From positions 62,001 through 126,000 of the forward strand of contig CBDAOL010000007.1 in the NCBI GenBank assembly GCA_965198045.1: a DNA stretch of 64,000 nt. The letters run 5' to 3'. Positions 17,204 to 24,948 of this stretch are shown here, piece by piece. Each line of letters starts with the position of its first letter. The stretch's first letter is position 1. The notes under the pieces are model-generated. The model searched no databases and had not been told where the DNA came from. It saw only the letters and a list, made by a program, of their open reading frames with translations. Made by a program: the position numbers and the translations under genes. This DNA comes from CBDDEC01 sp965198045 (GTDB lineage: Bacteria; Chloroflexota; Dehalococcoidia; UBA2979).

Positions 17204-17491
17204 TTACGCGGCCATCGGATCGTTGGCGGGCGGCGGAGCCTCGAACATGCCGACGAACGGGACAGTCAGGCCCTGGCTGGCCCAGCCACCACTGATGATC
17301 CTTCGCACCATGACTCCGTACTCGCCGGTGGCGGTGCGCAGGGTGTAGCGCCCCGGTGTCAGGGCACGGCACGGCCCGTCCAGGCGCACGAAGCCGCGCC
17401 ACCCTAGGAAGCCGATGCGCGAACCGGGGATGATCTCAACCACGCCGCGCGCGCGCACGTTCTCTGTCTCGTCGAGGATTTCAGCACGCAT
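17204..17491 (-). CDS. small hypothetical beta-rich protein
   Basis: 95 residues, compact: VRARGVVEIIPGSRIGFLGWRGFVRLDG then LTPGRYTLRTATGEYGVMVRRI, a beta-barrel-like composition with no signal peptide. No family recognised. Convergent with the acetyltransferase gene, ends 3 bp apart. Confidence 0.6.
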   Translation of the reverse strand: MRAEILDETENVRARGVVEIIPGSRIGFLGWRGFVRLDGPCRALTPGRYTLRTATGEYGVMVRRIISGGWASQGLTVPFVGMFEAPPPANDPMAA

Positions 17492-17768
17492 CTTGACCTG
17501 ACCCTCCTCGGACCGTGGCGGTCAGGACGGGGTGGAAGGACTGCTTGTTGGGTAGAACGACGCGGCGTCGGTTTCGTTCGCCGGCGGCGGCGTGACCAGC
17601 CGCAGATGCGCCACCATACGCAGGCCCCCCGCCGCGACAACCCTCGCCCACTCGCGCGATCGAGGCAGTGCGCGATGGGATCAGGCTAAGACCGCCTCGG
17701 GCGGCTCGAATCGGCCAGAACCACTAGGGGAAGACCCTCGGTACGGTCGCCAGGCCGTGATGCTGACG
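17492..17768. other. intergenic; weak hairpin downstream of the deiodinase-like gene
   Basis: No gene seen. On the minus strand a short hairpin CCGCC/GGCGG with TCG loop (17692-17704) followed by TCTTA could end transcription of the deiodinase-like gene; the stem is only 5 bp. Confidence 0.3.
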
Positions 17769-18320
17769 CTAGGTCGCCGGGATGCCCTCGACGAGCGTCT
17801 GCACGATGGCCGCTGCCAGATCGTCGGGGCGGAACCCCATCGGTCCGGGCTCGCCCTTGAAGGCGATGCGGCCATCGCCGTCGACCAGGAAGAGACGATC
17901 GGGCACGGCGCCGTACGCACGGTTGGTGGCATCGTCCATCTCGTCGATCAGCATTGGAATCGTGACGTCGAGGCCCAGCGAACAGGCCTGAGCGACCGCC
18001 TCGCGTTCCTCGAACGTACCCGGCTGCTCGAAGACGACGTCCTGCTCCTCGTTGACGTCGAGCTGCCACTCGTCGGAGGGATGCGCCTCCTGGATGTAGA
18101 CGACGTAGAAGTCGACACGGTCGCGGTACTGCTGGTAGAGCTCCTCCAGGCGCCCGGCCTGGAACCTGAACGGCGGTCAGGTGTAGCTGCCGAAGATCAG
18201 CCCGACGGGCCGCCCCTTCGAGTCGGAGAGCTTGACGCGCTCCTCGTTCTCGAGCCGGCGCAGGTCGAAGTCGTACGCCGCCTCGCCGACCTCGGGCGCG
18301 CCGTTCTGGATCTCGCGCAT
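17769..18320 (-). CDS. iodothyronine deiodinase-like selenoprotein (in-frame UGA)
   Basis: Read through TGA at 18179-18177, the minus strand gives a 183-residue protein in one frame. Residues 42-53 read LIFGSYT-U-PPFR, the active-site signature of iodothyronine deiodinases (GSxTUPxF), with U the selenocysteine. Further family blocks follow without a break: FYVVYIQEAHPSDEWQL (deiodinases: YIEEAHxSDGW), VDGDGRIAFKGEPGPMGF and the PMLIDEMDDATNRAYGAVPDR thioredoxin-fold end. A hairpin suited to a bacterial SECIS lies just after the UGA. No Cys replaces U. The IS6-type element ends 14 bases upstream of the first ATG and no Shine-Dalgarno remains, so the 5' end may be truncated. Substrate unproven; bacterial members may be reductive dehalogenases or peroxiredoxin-like. 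Confidence 0.85.
18146..18162 (-). promoter_or_regulatory. candidate bacterial SECIS hairpin
   Basis: On the minus-strand mRNA, starting 15 bases after the UGA, CCAGGC-CGGGC-GCCUGG forms a perfect 6-bp stem with a 5-base loop carrying G at its second position. Bacterial SECIS elements lie directly behind the UGA inside the coding region with a G at the start of the loop, so place and form fit. Confidence 0.5.
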
Positions 18321-18334
18321 GAGCCCGACGTGCT

Positions 18335-19284
18335 GGCAGTGTCAGATCTCAGGGCGCGTCGACCCTTAGGCGCCACAAGGCGACGTCGCTGGTGGTCTAT
18401 GCTACAGCCAGTTCGCTGATCAGCGAGTGCCAGCGTGTGAGGAAGAGCCGTCGCTGCTCTGTCAACGCGACATGGGCGCCACCGCGGCGGCGGACGCGGA
18501 AGTACTGTCGCAGCTCATCGAACGCGCTACAGAAGCGCGACGCGGACTCGAAGCTCCCGAAGCCCTGCATCGGGTAGTAGCGCTGCTTCACCGCTCGGTG
18601 ACTCTGCTCGGTGTAGTTGTTGAGGTACTGCGTCGTGCGATGCCAAGCCTTGCGGCCGATGATCCAGCGGATCGCCCGTCGGTAAGCGGGGTGCAGGTCG
18701 GTCGTGATCCGTGCGGGCTTGCGTTCGGTGATCTCGACCAGTCTCCGCAAGAACCTCCGCGCGGCATGCTTGTCTCGACGCTCGCTCAGCATCGAATCGA
18801 TCAGTTCTCCGTCGCCGTCGATCGCTCGGTAGAGGTAGCACCAGCGCCCAGCGACCTTCACGTACGTCTCGTCGAGGTACCAGGACTCGCCGGCTCGGGC
18901 TCGTCGCTTGGCGCGGAGTTGGTCGGCGAGCAGTGGGGCGAATCGAAACTCCCACTCCCGGATGGTCTCATGCGTGACCTCAACGCCGCGCTGAAGGAGC
19001 ATTTCTGCCACGTCGCGGAAACTCAGCTTGTAGCGCAGACGCCACAGCACCGCGAGGAGCACCACGTCGGTCGGGACCTGAAGATCGTTGAACGGCGTGC
19101 CGGTTCGCTCGTTGAAGCGACGCTTGCACGAGCGGCAGTTGAACCGCCGGTAGCCGAGCGTCGTGCGCGCCTGGCGTCTGGTCGTGGCGGCGGATGCACA
19201 GTGCGGACAGTTCACCGATGTCTCCTCGTCCATGCTCAGACGAGGCTAAACCTCACAGTTCGAGCCCTCAGATCTGACGCAGCC
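18335..19284 (-). mobile_element. IS6-type insertion sequence, copy 1
   Basis: About 950 bp with imperfect terminal inverted repeats GGCTGCGTCAGATCTGAGGG (right end, read inward) and GGCAGTGTCAGATCTCAGGG (left end). The two flanks do not match as an 8-bp duplication, as expected when replicative intramolecular events delete or invert DNA. Inverted relative to copies 2 and 3. Confidence 0.9.
18397..19233 (-). CDS. IS6-type transposase, copy 1
   Basis: 278 residues. N-terminal zinc ribbon (CPHC...FNCRSCKRRF), helix-turn-helix LSFRDVAEMLLQRGVEVTHETIREW, then a DDE domain: WYLDETYVKVAGRWCYLYRAID, ITTDLHPAYRRAIR, and the Glu in LNNYTEQSHRAVKQR. Differs from the other copies at a few residues (for example Asp for His at TPFN-D-LQVP, Asp for Gly in LLADQLR). 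Intact and possibly active. Confidence 0.93.
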   Translation of the reverse strand: MDEETSVNCPHCASAATTRRQARTTLGYRRFNCRSCKRRFNERTGTPFNDLQVPTDVVLLAVLWRLRYKLSFRDVAEMLLQRGVEVTHETIREWEFRFAPLLADQLRAKRRARAGESWYLDETYVKVAGRWCYLYRAIDGDGELIDSMLSERRDKHAARRFLRRLVEITERKPARITTDLHPAYRRAIRWIIGRKAWHRTTQYLNNYTEQSHRAVKQRYYPMQGFGSFESASRFCSAFDELRQYFRVRRRGGAHVALTEQRRLFLTRWHSLISELAVA

Positions 19285-19443
19285 ACGACTTACCACCCGC
19301 ACTGGGCGGATGCTTCGCCTCGCTCGTGTACCCCAGGTCCTCGCGGCGCATCCGCCCAGTGCTGACGGCAGTTTCTGACGATGCGAAGCGGCTGGGCGCG
19401 GTTGCCAGTTCGCGTGCACCCGTGGGACGGCAAAACTTGATCC
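19285..19443. repeat. 15-bp perfect inverted repeat
   Basis: GCACTGGGCGGATGC at 19299-19313 and its exact complement GCATCCGCCCAGTGC at 19348-19362, with 34 bases between. It lies between IS6 copy 1 and the rve-type transposase remnant. It could be a hairpin, a terminator or the end of a small element. No gene seen. Confidence 0.6.
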
Positions 19444-19497
19444 GTGCGGTTCGATGCTGAGATAGCAGAGTATCGGCGAGCCACGAGAGGCTCGTCT

Positions 19498-20227
19498 GTG
19501 CTCTACCTCCGTCTGCTTGTCGCAGCACTCTTCGCATCGGTCCGCGCCCGCCGAGATCTCGTCCTCAAGAACTTGGCGCTGCGGCATCAGCTCGCCGTCT
19601 ACACAAGGGGCCGTCGTCGACCGCGGCTCCGTCGCCACGACCGCCGACTCTGGTCACTGCTGGCACGTGGTTGGTCCGGCTGGCGAGGCACGCTCGTGAT
19701 GGTCGAGCCGGACACGGTGGTGCGCTGGCATCGTTCTGCTTGGCGCGCCTACTGGCGCTGGAAGAGTCGTCGCCGCTCCGGACGACCCCGGATTCCCGCA
19801 GAGCTGCGACAGCTGATCGTCCGCATCGCCACTGAGCATCCGCGGTGGGGCGCCGTCCGCATCGTCGGCGAGCTGCGTGCCCTTGGCTTCGAGGTCAGCG
19901 CCCGCACCGTGAGTCGCTACCGCCCGCAAGCGCTGCGGCGCCCCCCGAGCCAGTCGTGGCGCACGTTTCTCCGCAACCACGCGTCCAGCATCTGGGCCGC
20001 CGATCTGTTCACGGTCCAGACGCTCGCCTTCCGCACGGGTCAACGAACAACATCTCCGGCGGGTGCTTGGTGAGTACGTCCAGCACTACAACGCGATGCG
20101 GCCGCATCGATCATTGTCGCTCGACTCTCCGGAGGGACGCTCGCCGGTGCAGCGGACGCCGAGTCAGCGAGTCGTCAGCAAGCCGGTGCTAGGAGGCTTG
20201 CATCATGAGTATCGGTGGGCCGCATGA
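19498..20227 (+). pseudogene. rve-type (IS481/IS3-like) transposase with internal deletion
   Basis: The N-terminal part (LVLKNLALRHQLAVY, then ATEHPRWGAVRIVGELRALGFEVSARTVSRY, and the first catalytic Asp in WAADLFTVQTL) is in one frame to about 20035. The C-terminal end of such transposases, VNEQHLRRVLGEYVQHYNAMRPHRSL and LGGLHHEYRWAA, follows directly in a different frame to the stop at 20225-20227. The middle of the catalytic core, with the second Asp and the Glu, is missing. A dead element created by internal deletion. Confidence 0.8.
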
Positions 20228-20469
20228 GGTTTTGCCGACTTGTTTGAATCCGGCCAGACACCGGGGGTTGCGGCCCTAAGGTGTTGAGGACGCTGGTCGG
20301 CTGACTCCAAGTTTTGCTGCCGTGCTGCTGAGCAGGACTGGCTCTGGGGCGGAGTGTCGCCGGCCACCGTCCGGCCGCGGTGTGACTCGACAGAGGCGTG
20401 CGGGTGCTCCCGAAGTCGGCCTGTCCACCGCCCTCCCCACCGCAATTCAGCTACGACAGGGAGAGCTTC
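20228..20469 (+). other. non-coding left end of IS110 element (possible bridge RNA region)
   Basis: About 240 bases without a gene directly before the IS110 recombinase. In IS110-group elements this non-coding end encodes the bridge RNA that pairs with donor and target. GC-rich inverted segments are present (for example around 20350-20385), but I could not fold it reliably. The exact left border was not determined. Confidence 0.35.
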
Positions 20470-21495
20470 ATGATCTTGATCGCCGTCGACCCCCACAAGT
20501 CCTCGCATACCGCCCTCGCCGTCGACCCCGCGGGCCGCGAGCTCGGCCAGCTCCGGGTGGAAGCTCGTGCGCACAGCCGGCTGCTGCGCTGGGCGCGGCA
20601 GTGGCCCGAGCGCCGCTGGGCCGTGGAGGGGGCCCGCGGTCTCGGCCACGGCCTCAGCCAGTGGCTGCTCACGGAGGGCGAGTCGGTCGTCGATGTCCCG
20701 GCGCGGCTGGTGGCGCGCGTGCGCTTGCTCTCCGGTGGCGGGAAGTCCGACCCCGCAGACGCGCGTGCCATTGCGCTCGCCGCCCAACCCCTCACGGCGC
20801 TGCGTGCCGTGCGGGCGGAGGACGACACGGCGGTGCTGCGACTGCTCTCCGACCGCCGCGACGAGCTCACGCAGGAACGCACGCGCGTGGTCAACCGGCT
20901 GCACCGGCTGCTGCGCGAGCTACGACCGGGTGGGGGCCCCTCCAGGCTCTCCGCCGATCGCGCGCAGGCGCTCCTACGCCGCCTGCGTCCGACCGGCGCC
21001 GCGGATCGCGAGCGGCTGCGTATGGCCCGCGAACTGGTACGCGAGGTGCGGGTGCTGGACCGCAACCTCGTCGAGAACGGCCGCCGCCTCGAGGCAGCGC
21101 TGCGTGTACAAGGCAGCGCCCTCACGCGCATCCCCGGCGTCGGCGTGATCCTGGCGGCGAAGATTGTGGGGCGCAGCGGAGCGGTCAGTCGCTTCCCCTC
21201 GCGCGCGCACTACGCCAGCTACACGGGGACGGCGCCGCTTGAGGTGTCGAGCGGGGAGGTCCAACGCCATCGCCTCAGCCGCGGTGGAGACCGCCAGCTG
21301 AACCGGGCGCTCCACATCGCGGCGCTCACCCAGGCGCGCATGCCGGGCACCGAAGGCCACGGCTACTTCCGTCGCAAACTCGCCGCTGGCAAGAGTCGGA
21401 ACGAGGCGCTGCGCTGCCTCAAACGCCGACTCTCGGACGTCGTTTACCGATGCATGGTGGCCGATGCTCGCACCTGCGCTACCGAGGCCGCTTGA
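20470..21495 (+). CDS. IS110 family transposase (DEDD recombinase)
   Basis: 341 residues from ATG 20470 after AGGGAG. N-terminal RuvC-like DEDD domain: IAVDPHKSSHTALAVD, AVEGARGLG, GKSDPADARAIALA. C-terminal Tnp_20 domain with LTRIPGVGVILAAKIVG (helix-hairpin-helix), YASYTGTAPLEVSSG and the nearby catalytic-type Ser, then HRLSRGGDRQLNRALH. Complete and possibly active. Sits between the rve-type remnant and a secreted-domain fragment on the other strand, which it seems to cut. Confidence 0.95.
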   Translation: MILIAVDPHKSSHTALAVDPAGRELGQLRVEARAHSRLLRWARQWPERRWAVEGARGLGHGLSQWLLTEGESVVDVPARLVARVRLLSGGGKSDPADARAIALAAQPLTALRAVRAEDDTAVLRLLSDRRDELTQERTRVVNRLHRLLRELRPGGGPSRLSADRAQALLRRLRPTGAADRERLRMARELVREVRVLDRNLVENGRRLEAALRVQGSALTRIPGVGVILAAKIVGRSGAVSRFPSRAHYASYTGTAPLEVSSGEVQRHRLSRGGDRQLNRALHIAALTQARMPGTEGHGYFRRKLAAGKSRNEALRCLKRRLSDVVYRCMVADARTCATEAA

Positions 21496-21519
21496 CACAG
21501 AGGCTCCGTCCCACGGCGC

Positions 21520-21760
21520 TGATTGACGACTGAAAGTCCCACAGTTGCTGACTTCAATCCTCGACCAGTCGGCCGACACGGTGATCGTCACGGTTCCGGC
21601 GCCACCAGCAACACGTCGTGAGCGATGGTCGTACACCCTACAGAGGATGCCGGCGTCGGACGTCACGTAGGTGCCGGGCACGACCTCGTCTGGCACGAGG
21701 TACGTGCCGTCACCGAAAGAGGTGCGAACGCTGGGCGTGTGTGGGCGGAAAGTCAGGGGC
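21520..21760 (-). pseudogene. fragment of a secreted-type beta domain
   Basis: On the minus strand the frame around 21760-21520 reads SFGDGTYLVPDEVVPGTYVT, then CRVYDH, VTITVSADWSRIEVSNCGTF. This resembles the PGTY...C...VTI...F.S..CG.W repeat of secreted actinobacterial and Chloroflexi domains, with two Cys spaced as for a disulfide. There is no clear start or stop; the C-terminal side runs into the IS110 right end. Probably a gene remnant cut by the IS. Confidence 0.5.
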
Positions 21761-21798
21761 GAACTCAGCGCCGCTCGGCCGGGGCTCGAACCGCTCGC

Positions 21799-22314
21799 TC
21801 AGACCACGATCGCGAAGGCGATGCTGAGGACGAGGACCTGGGCGATCGAGCCGAGCACCGCCGTACCGATGGCGCGCCAGGTCGAGAAGTCGAGGGCGGC
21901 CCGAATCGCGATGACCGTCGTAACGAGCACCCAGATGCCCACGAAGAGCCCGATGATCGGACCGATCACCGGGACGAAACCGACGATCAGGAGCGCCCTC
22001 GGTGAGTTGGCGTAGCCGAGCGTGCGCGCCAGCTCGCTCCAGCTCGCACTGGTCTCCGGCCCGGCGAGGATGCGGGTGCCGATGAAGTAGGTCAGCCACG
22101 CATAGACGGCCCAGGCGATGAGGGCGAGCACCGCGAACACGGGGATCCAGACGATCCCCGCGCTCAGACCGCCGATGCCCGCGGCAATGCTCGTGCCGAC
22201 CACGACGATCGCAGCCTGTCCCGTTGCGTCGGGGTCGTGCTCGACCTCCTCGTAGAGGTCGTTGTCCAGCTTCGCGGCCCGGATCATGCGATCGATGATC
22301 GAGCTACTGGCCAT
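21799..22314 (-). CDS. Yip1-domain membrane protein
   Basis: 171 residues from ATG 22314 (an in-frame ATG at 22380 would add 22). The beginning SIIDRMIRAAKLDNDLYEEVEHDPDATGQA is typical of bacterial Yip1-domain proteins, followed by about five membrane segments (IAAGIGGLSAGIVWIPVF, VLALIAWAVYAWLTYFIG, a LGYANSPRAL loop, VPVIGPIIGLFVGIWVLV, and the last helix to the end). Role in bacteria unknown. Divergent from the PII-like gene, 150 bp apart. Confidence 0.8.
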   Translation of the reverse strand: MASSSIIDRMIRAAKLDNDLYEEVEHDPDATGQAAIVVVGTSIAAGIGGLSAGIVWIPVFAVLALIAWAVYAWLTYFIGTRILAGPETSASWSELARTLGYANSPRALLIVGFVPVIGPIIGLFVGIWVLVTTVIAIRAALDFSTWRAIGTAVLGSIAQVLVLSIAFAIVV

Positions 22315-22464
22315 CGATGTGTCCACGTCATCCTCCACGCTACCGTCGCCGCTTCCCCAACCCAGGAGCATCATAGCCACGGATGTTGCGGGCGCGCTCG
22401 GTTAGGGTGCGCTGAACGCGTGCTCGCGCCTCGACGGTGCGAGCGTTCGGAGGACGGTGCGCGC

Positions 22465-22791
22465 ATGAAGCTCTGCATGGTCGTGGTACCCGAGGCACAC
22501 GAGAAGCAGCTCCTGGAGAGCATGCGCGTCGCCGGATTCCGGTTCACCCAGATCGAGGCGCGTGGGGGCTATCGCGGACAGCGCGTCGCCACGGTGATCA
22601 CCGCCGTCGAGGACCGCGAGGTGCCGGGGCTGCACACGCTGTTGCATCGCGACTTCCCGGAGATCACGATGCCGATGCCGAAAGCCTGGGCCGGCATCGG
22701 CATCGACGAGGGCGGCGACGAGATGATGGACGTGCGCGTCCACGGCGCCGTGATGTTCGTGATGCCGCTGGACGAGCTGTTCCGCAGCTGA
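22465..22791 (+). CDS. PII-like / cyclic-di-AMP receptor-type protein
   Basis: 108 residues from ATG 22465 with GGAGG upstream. The sequence MKLCMVVVPEAHEKQLLESMRVAGFRFTQIEARGGYRGQRVATVITAVEDREVP has the PII-like ferredoxin fold of DUF970 proteins such as DarA/PstA (MKLI...D...L...L...GF..T...S.GGF...G..T.L.GVED). That family binds c-di-AMP in Firmicutes; ligand here unknown. It acts as a cytoplasmic trimer in known cases. Confidence 0.72.
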   Translation: MKLCMVVVPEAHEKQLLESMRVAGFRFTQIEARGGYRGQRVATVITAVEDREVPGLHTLLHRDFPEITMPMPKAWAGIGIDEGGDEMMDVRVHGAVMFVMPLDELFRS

Positions 22792-22803
22792 CGCCGAGTC
22801 CGC

Positions 22804-23546
22804 TCAGGCGGTGCGGACGAGCTTGTTGAGCGACTTCAGCTCCCGCGGCGGATCGAGGCGGCTGCCGGCGTTGGTGTACGAGACCTCGCCGACGTAGACA
22901 TCGCCGCGCGAGTCGACGGCCACGCTGTGCGGTGCGATGAACTGGCCGGCGTCACTGCCCTCCTCGACGGCGCCGAACCGCCCGAGGAGCGTGCCGGAGC
23001 GGTCGTACACGCTCACGCGGTGGCCGATCCCGAGCGCGCCATCCATCAGCGCCACGCCGTTGAGCTCGCCGATGTAGACGAGACCGTCCTGCCCGACGGT
23101 GAGTCCGCACGGCCGGTGGACATCGTGCCAGACGTCGAGAAGCGTGCCCTCGCCGTCGAACACCTGGACGCGGAGTGCCTCGCGGTCGGCGACGTAGAGG
23201 CGGTCGTCGGCGTCGATGCTGATGTTGTGCGGGCACATGAACTGCCCTCGGTCGATGCCGGGCGAGCCCCAGGAGTGCAGCAACTCGCCCTCGGCCGAGT
23301 AGTGGTGCACGCGCGCGTTGCCGTAACCGTCGCTGATGTACAGGCTGCCGTCCGAGGCGACGGCAACGTCGGTCGGGCGGTTGAACGGCTCACCGCTGAA
23401 CTTCTCGGCGGGCTCATCGGGGCGACCAATCGTCAGCAGCAGCTCACCCTCGGGCGTCCACTTCGTCACGGTGTGGCGGCCGTCGTCGACGCAGAACACG
23501 GAGCCATCGGGCGCGATGGTGATCGCGTGCGTGCGTGCGCTAAAGG
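22804..23546 (-). pseudogene. NHL-repeat beta-propeller protein, 5' end removed by IS6 copy 2
   Basis: Frame is open from the IS border at 23546 to the stop at 22804. Successive NHL units are visible: HAITIAPDGSVFCVDDGRHTVTKW, FNRPTDVAVASDGSLYISDGYGNARVHHY, MCPHNISIDADDRLYVADREALRVQVF, RPCGLTVGQDGLVYIGEL, FIAPHSVAVDSRGDVYVGEV. The C-terminus is natural. The first blades and the start codon are missing because the IS ends inside the gene. Such propellers are often peptidylglycine-lyase-like or ligand-binding proteins. Confidence 0.82.
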
Positions 23547-24497
23547 GGCTGCGTCAGATCTGAGGGCTCGAGCTGTGAGGTTTAGCCTCGTCTGAGCATG
23601 GACGAGGAGACATCGGTGAACTGTCCGCACTGTGCATCCGCCGCCACGACCAGACGCCAGGCGCGCACGACGCTCGGCTACCGGCGGTTCAACTGCCGCT
23701 CGTGCAAGCGTCGCTTCAACGAGCGAACCGGCACGCCGTTCAACCATCTTCAGGTCCCGACCGACGTGGTGCTCCTCGCGGTGCTGTGGCGTCTGCGCTA
23801 CAAGCTGAGTTTCCGCGACGTGGCAGAGATGCTCCTCCAGCGCGGTGTTGAGGTCACGCACGAGACCATCCGGGAGTGGGAGTTTCGATTCGCCCCACTG
23901 CTCGCCGGCCAGCTCCGCGCCAAGCGACGAGCCCGAGCCGGCGAGTCCTGGTACCTCGACGAGACGTACGTGAAGGTCGCTGGGCGCTGGTGCTACCTCT
24001 ACCGAGCGATCGACGGCGACGGAGAACTGATCGATTCGATGCTGAGCGAGCGTCGAGACAAGCATGCCGCGCGGAGGTTCTTGCGGAGACTGGTCGAGAT
24101 CACCGAACGCAAGCCCGCACGGATCACGACCGACCTGCACCCCGCTTACCGACGGGCGATCCGCTGGATCATCGGCCGCAAGGCTTGGCATCGCACGACG
24201 CAGTACCTCAACAACTACACCGAGCAGAGTCACCGAGCGGTGAAGCAGCGCTACTACCCGATGCAGGGCTTCGGGAGCTTCGAGTCCGCGTCGCGCTTCT
24301 GTAGCGCGTTCGATGAGCTGCGACAGTACTTCCGCGTCCGCCGCCGCAGTGGCGCCCATGTCGCGTTGACAGAGCAGCGACGGCTCTTCCTCACACGCTG
24401 GCACTCGCTGATCAGCGAACTGGCTGCAGCATAGACCAGCAGCGACATCGCCTTGTGGCGCCTAAGGGTCGACGCGCCCTGAGATTCTGACACTGCC
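23547..24497 (+). mobile_element. IS6-type insertion sequence, copy 2
   Basis: About 951 bp with the same terminal repeats as copy 1 (GGCTGCGTCAGATCTGAGGG and GGCAGTGTCAGAATCTCAGGG, one extra T near the right end). Flanks do not match, and both neighbouring genes lack their 5' ends, consistent with IS-mediated adjacent deletion. Same orientation as copy 3. Confidence 0.9.
23598..24434 (+). CDS. IS6-type transposase, copy 2
   Basis: 278 residues, same zinc ribbon, helix-turn-helix and DDE blocks as copies 1 and 3. It reads Ser in VRRRSGAH where the others have Gly, and ends ELAAA. Intact. Confidence 0.93.
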   Translation: MDEETSVNCPHCASAATTRRQARTTLGYRRFNCRSCKRRFNERTGTPFNHLQVPTDVVLLAVLWRLRYKLSFRDVAEMLLQRGVEVTHETIREWEFRFAPLLAGQLRAKRRARAGESWYLDETYVKVAGRWCYLYRAIDGDGELIDSMLSERRDKHAARRFLRRLVEITERKPARITTDLHPAYRRAIRWIIGRKAWHRTTQYLNNYTEQSHRAVKQRYYPMQGFGSFESASRFCSAFDELRQYFRVRRRSGAHVALTEQRRLFLTRWHSLISELAAA

Positions 24498-24763
24498 GTG
24501 ACGAAGCCTTCGCGCGCTGGATGACGACCGCCACCCCGTTCCTCTCAGCGCACGGCGCTCAGGTGCTCTATGCTGGTAGCATCGCGGAGTTGCTCGTTGG
24601 GGATGTGGGTGGCACGTGGGATCGGATGGTCCTGATCCAGTATCCGACCCGCCAGGCGGTCCTCGACTTGGCGGCGGATCCCGCGTTCCGGGAGGCCGTG
24701 CCGCAGCGCGACGCGATCGTGGCCGCCCAGGTCTTGTACGCGACCGACCCCAGCGGGGACTGA
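24498..24763 (+). pseudogene. DUF1330-like protein, 5' end removed by IS6 copy 2
   Basis: The frame is open from the IS border: RDEAFARWMTTATPFLSAHGAQVLYAG, then WDRMVLIQYPTRQAVLDLAADPAFREAVPQRDAIVAAQVL. This is the ferredoxin-like dimeric barrel of DUF1330 proteins (FL..HGA..LY.G...VL.QYP...A...L..DP.Y......R). The normal first strand and start are missing. It could still be translated from ATG 24521 as an 80-residue stub. Confidence 0.75.
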
Positions 24764-24948
24764 CGCGGCCGTCACGCGTGTGGTCCAAGGCCCGGCAGGT
24801 CCATGTGCGAGCTGTCGCGAGCCCCGCACGCGCAACCTGATGAGCGCGACGCTCCCGGAGCACATGCGGGCGGCGCAGGTAGCGGTCTCGCTTGGGGGCG
24901 GGTCGGTGCTCATGGCCATCGGATCGTTGTTGTCCGGGGGGTGACGTG

